64,000 nucleotides of DNA from Actinomyces sp. Lineage in GTDB: Bacteria; Actinomycetota; Actinomycetes; Actinomycetales; Actinomycetaceae. Below are positions 62,701 through 64,000 of this stretch, piece after piece. Position 1 is the stretch's first letter, and each line of letters begins with the position of its first letter. Location of the stretch: the NCBI GenBank assembly GCA_022649165.1, contig JALCNR010000005.1, forward strand, positions 1 to 64,000, in the 5' to 3' direction. The position numbers and the translations under genes were made by a program. The notes under the pieces were generated by a model. That model saw nothing but the letters and a program-made list of their open reading frames with translations. It searched no databases and was not told where the DNA came from.

Positions 62701-63304
62701 CCTGGCCCAGTGGCAGGATTGGCTGCGCCTGTCGAACATCCTCCAGATGCTGGTCGTCACCCCGGACGGAGGCGGGCACACCGGACGCTACTTCGGGGCG
62801 TGGACCGCGAAGAGTCTGGCGGACTTCGAGAGCCAGGACCTGCCGCTCACCCATATGGGCGAGGAACCCGTGCTCGTGCTCGCCGGCGTGGGGCATCCGG
62901 AGCAGCGCAGCGCTGCGGAGCCGGTGCCTGCGCCCGCCCCGGGCGCTGTGCCGACGCCGGAGGCGGCGCCCGGCGGAGCCGGGCCGTCCTCGTCGATGGG
63001 GGAACCCGACCCCGCCTGGGATAAGGCGCTGGAGTTGTGCGTGGCCAGTATGCGGCCCTTCCTCGAGGACATCCGGGCGGCCGGTCTGCCCGCGCCGGTC
63101 GTCGGCGAGGAGCTGGAGTCGGGGGAGACGTTCTTCCCCGTCGAAGCGCAGTGGGGTGTGGACGGTGCGCTGGTCGCGCTCAATCCGGAACCGGATGCGG
63201 AGCGGGACGCAGCCCTGGTGGCCGCGGGATTCACCGTCCTGGACGTGCGCATGGGAGTGGAGCGCGTGATCGCGGCGCTTGCGAGGGAAGGAGCTGACCG
63301 ATGA
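56765..63304 (+). CDS. Giant COG1205-type helicase with DUF1998-like cluster and nuclease-like tail
   Basis: About 2,180 residues; ATG at 56765 overlaps the methyltransferase stop by one base (TGATG). Helicase: T-G-T-G-S-G-K-T (about 122-129), L-D-E-F-H (DEAH-like), A-T-S-A-T-L, and Q-R-V-G-R-A-G-R (VI, about 1078). Several CxxC zinc ribbons, then a C-P-C-N ... C-H-H-C cluster (about 1635-1645) as in DUF1998. After it, M-P-D-Y ... I-E-V-Y-L-D-G-Q-R-Y-H resembles a Vsr/DUF559-like nuclease. Size and order recall Druantia DruE or a DrmA/DrmB-like fusion. Host locus, not phage; its partner methylase is disrupted. Confidence 0.88.
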   Translation: MTQPTETPSSVFAATAPFAPTLPSLLAEEVQDALTEYLTTTYALGDQETRDALGRFLRDPETGIFRGPYYRLRLPFRPAPEGWRNPLGWLPDRFVPHAHQAAAFDRLTSLGRVPQPTLVTTGTGSGKTESFLLPLLDHARRAAAEGAPGITALVLYPMNALVTDQARRIADYVASSPELSDVRVGLYIGGNGRNRTMGADHIIDHREELQARPPQILLTNYKMLDLLLLDPRHRGLWAGAAESLQYLVLDEFHTYDGAQGSDVAMLLRRLGMALGIAEEGRPLGRVTPVATSATLGDAGDTAPMRELARTVFGCDFPPDCVITESRRTPEEFLPPDDEGSHDLVPPRPEVLADLPAPESERPESWIPLVRCVFGQRATEVMSGGLPDPVLVGHLLTKHPVTRLLLEAMGTHPAAPDAILRTLQVRTLNLFPWYSDDSAVQARNIRALGRLLALYSFARVQTPRGLRSFLEVQVQLWVRDVSHLLRVVDESPRFNWEVGANRDPERKYLPAAYCRTCGASGWMSMVQEASDALEAGAGEIWKAAPDLRRRSRIRVLMTGGEDADCRYLDPDTLELLGPATPAQDREEKHLIRVHTPLTGDDATRETCPACGSRDSVRFVGTSAATLLSVCLTQEFGSTHLPESEKKTLVFTDSVQDAAHRAAFIEARAFTFNLRGALVKKLGELGGAATLTDLADSLGRGRAGRGRLDDKDLYLVTPPDFTRRRNLSGTWLTPDPNGEKHKKLAERLVQETHLEAGLGSRIGRTLLMTGTWSLDLDVDVQGLAEEMAEAHRNSQGFLPDSNTGERTGTQAYAVWIYGVLSHLREAGGISHSYLTRLRQGNLARWHVGGGARGTDMRRFGPGRPAPGFLSAGGAAQDRGRETDEIPLSGTTRTWLGDWTRKCLADTGTGVGRLLGDLAEACVRRGVLDRVAMKNGGLNFGLLPDKVLVSLEEPVRLACSDCDHVEIVAPGRVTLWEGAPCPRMRCMGTLSVATEARPEGTFYRELYRQGIRRIIAREHTALLEREEREDLERSFIQNTSPVDPNVLACTPTLELGVDIGDLSTVALASVPRTSANYLQRVGRAGRSDGNAFVLTAAHVRPSTEQRFADPLDLIDGPVRPPAAYLRATELVRRQFLASVLDRASRTGELGSAPGLYPELMRQGLEEGTWLRRLVDLVRADGPALVDEFLSAFPPEARDSRDSLLAYASDELEGQCQDLIDRWQAKRRTLRARIDEVSQTVRDLEGRGHLDDSEKNDLDRCRGEVRGLVLQSERHNGTSRSQDPEELFTSMAREGLLPTYNLVDDGTDLEAHLWWRAEDDSTTAKPEALDLTYSRPAETALTELAPGSWFYAGGRRLQVDAVERGIIGDDAPAMRAICPDCGWLGDLTDVCPHCGSVGVAEVGQHAVTMPLKAVSSQANLDDTTITDQQDERVRTRYLTATSIEAEEVTRAWRSTRTTFGAEMLGRATIRRYNLGRPVSGGRRVRIAGVEYSAPGFEVCAGCGVVREREQAEDRVRHRGYCPSRRGVETDYDTMYFTHTLSTQAVRILLPELAAVDDAERIAFQAAVQLGVREDFGGDPHHLTVDSPVESGEEGRRAYLVLADTVPGGTGYLDRYADPAALREILQKARTVLETCPCNETGQDGCHHCVLGVVGDADLGSASRDRSLSAITALLDDWETEDIGSLDDIDIEQHPESVLEAHFMDYLQQWTEARRGRFTRARGAGGFRNGHLTIEVDGQVRTWDVRAQGHAGSGSLQTMPDYRLSRPDVPGSSTIEVYLDGQRYHANIGDTNRTADDARKRNGLRGDRHLVWSLSWDDVESALTRLTNPAKAEDGVWLPPETRAKVAAALPDDAGKVSALAGGPLELLTTVLTDPDSSFWGRSALALAKVLMMTGRGASSVRPVPVAHSRAQAMVDAMVRETLGFDAVPVPRGTAADSMIASTQGPSGLPVWVLSGVVPAEIDDHLGILTVLDDRDGVSGGEDHLAQWQDWLRLSNILQMLVVTPDGGGHTGRYFGAWTAKSLADFESQDLPLTHMGEEPVLVLAGVGHPEQRSAAEPVPAPAPGAVPTPEAAPGGAGPSSSMGEPDPAWDKALELCVASMRPFLEDIRAAGLPAPVVGEELESGETFFPVEAQWGVDGALVALNPEPDAERDAALVAAGFTVLDVRMGVERVIAALAREGADR

Positions 63305-64000
63305 CCCGGTCGATCGTCATGTCGAAGCAGTTCGCCGACGAGACGGCGAAGATGGATGGGACCCTCAAACAGAAGGTGCTCACCTTCATGGGGAAGTTCC
63401 AGCGCGGCGTCGACGGGGGGCTGGACCTCAAGCAGCCGAAGAGCGCGCGGAGCAGCGCGGTGTTCACTGCGCGCGTCAACGACAACTACCGGGCGGTCCT
63501 GGCCGATGTCGGGGGCGAGGCATGGGCGCTCATCAGCGTGCGGCCGCACGATGACGCGTACACGTTCGCCGGGACGCTGCGAGTCGAGGTCAACCCCCGG
63601 ACCGGCGGATTCGACATCATCGACGAGACGGCCCTGGCCACGGCGCGGGCGCTCGCGGCGGGGACGACGCGGGTGGCGGAGGCGCCGGACGCGCCCACCG
63701 TCCAGGAAGCGACGACGGAGCCAGAGCCTGAGCTGGTGGAGTTGGATGAGGATGAGCTCCTGTCGGTCGGGCTGGACCCGGAGACGGCGCATTCGCTGGC
63801 CGGGTCGGCCAACCGGAGGCAGGCCGAGGCGGTGGCGGAGAACCTGCCGACCGCGCAGGGGGCGGCCTTACTCGACGTGCTGGCGGGACGGCCGATCACG
63901 GAGATCCAGGCGGACTACATGGCGCCGGAGCCCGTGGACACGGGCGATGTCCAAGCGGCGCTCAAGCGGCCGGTGTCACAGATGACGTTCGTCGACATGG
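63301..64000 (+). CDS. N-terminus of a UvrD-like helicase with ParE/RelE-like domain (partial)
   Basis: Frame open from the ATG at 63301 (overlapping the helicase stop, ATGA) to the window end: 233 residues visible. The first ~100 resemble a RelE/ParE-type fold (M-S-K-Q-F-A-D-E-T-A-K-M-D, F-M-G-K-F-Q, R-V-N-D-N-Y-R-A-V-L, V-R-P-H-D-D-A-Y). The acidic linker and L-L-D-V-L-A-G-R-P-I-T-E-I-Q match actinobacterial UvrD-family helicases with such an N-terminus. The helicase motifs would lie beyond the window, so this is provisional. Confidence 0.6.
   Translation, partial: MTRSIVMSKQFADETAKMDGTLKQKVLTFMGKFQRGVDGGLDLKQPKSARSSAVFTARVNDNYRAVLADVGGEAWALISVRPHDDAYTFAGTLRVEVNPRTGGFDIIDETALATARALAAGTTRVAEAPDAPTVQEATTEPEPELVELDEDELLSVGLDPETAHSLAGSANRRQAEAVAENLPTAQGAALLDVLAGRPITEIQADYMAPEPVDTGDVQAALKRPVSQMTFVDM

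Noticed and set aside
53559-63304. Right-hand methylase and helicase considered as phage cargo
   Set aside because: The methylase frame continues from the left edge of the window across the element, so these genes flank the prophage.
56765-63304. Firm naming as DISARM DrmA/DrmB or Druantia DruE
   Set aside because: Motifs fit the wider COG1205 group, but deciding gene partners are outside the window.
1-64000. tRNA or rRNA genes, including a tRNA attachment site
   Set aside because: No cloverleaf or rRNA sequence was recognised by eye, and the att core lies in a protein-coding gene.

Overview
The window comes from a GC-rich actinomycete (genus not determinable; Actinomyces/Schaalia-like or bifidobacterial relatives fit the phage gene set). 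It holds an apparently complete prophage-like element of about 53.4 kb, from roughly 126 to 53566, inserted in a chromosomal defence-type locus. The insertion splits a large N6-adenine DNA methyltransferase gene inside its SAM-binding motif I. Bases 3-128 encode the upstream part ending in V-C-E. Bases 53559-56765 resume with V-C-E-P-A-L-G-S-G-A-F in the same reading frame. An 8-bp repeat (gtctgcga) lies at both junctions, and 10-bp inverted arms (ttggatacaa / ttgtatccaa) sit at equal distances from a central GA. This is the layout of a large-serine-integrase attL/attR pair, so precise excision would restore the gene.

Left end (235-5700): a zinc-ribbon protein with a Vsr/DUF559-like C-terminus, then a leftward cassette of a zinc-finger/HTH protein, a small protein and two tandem large serine recombinases. 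Late region (5.9-28.4 kb, leftward): endolysin, holin, tail genes (tail/receptor protein, Dit, tape measure, gpG/gpGT with a -1 slippery site, major tail protein), head-tail genes, HK97-type capsid, Clp-like protease, portal and large terminase. It continues with small accessory genes, a ParB-like/DNA methylase fusion, SAM synthetase and P27-like small terminase. The phage is therefore a long-tailed, siphovirus-like HK97-type phage. Early region (29.6-42.9 kb, leftward): HNH nuclease, sigma-like regulator, SNF2-type helicase, VRR-NUC nuclease, PrimPol/D5-type helicase, antirepressor, family A DNA polymerase, DUF2815 and DUF2800 proteins, and a sigma-like regulator.

Four rightward genes sit between leftward phage genes: an Mrr-type endonuclease (15.6 kb), a small PD-(D/E)xK-like protein (21.5 kb), an unknown zinc-ribbon protein (28.5 kb) and an Abi_2/AbiF-like HEPN protein (36.3 kb). 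The AbiF-like gene is preceded by a compact structured-RNA candidate. At 43.1-52.45 kb a tightly packed rightward block encodes an NBR1-Ig-like protein, an HTH protein, Type III Mod and Res, and a HamA/HamB (Hachiman) pair. A recombinase remnant lacking the catalytic domain lies next to attR.

Right flank (53.6-64 kb): the rest of the interrupted methyltransferase, a translationally coupled 2,180-residue COG1205-type helicase with DUF1998-like cysteine cluster and nuclease-like tail, and the start of a coupled gene resembling UvrD-type helicases with a ParE/RelE-like N-terminus. This is a DISARM/Druantia-like assemblage of uncertain type. The overall picture is a defence-loaded prophage that uses a host defence methyltransferase as its attachment site and inactivates it while resident.
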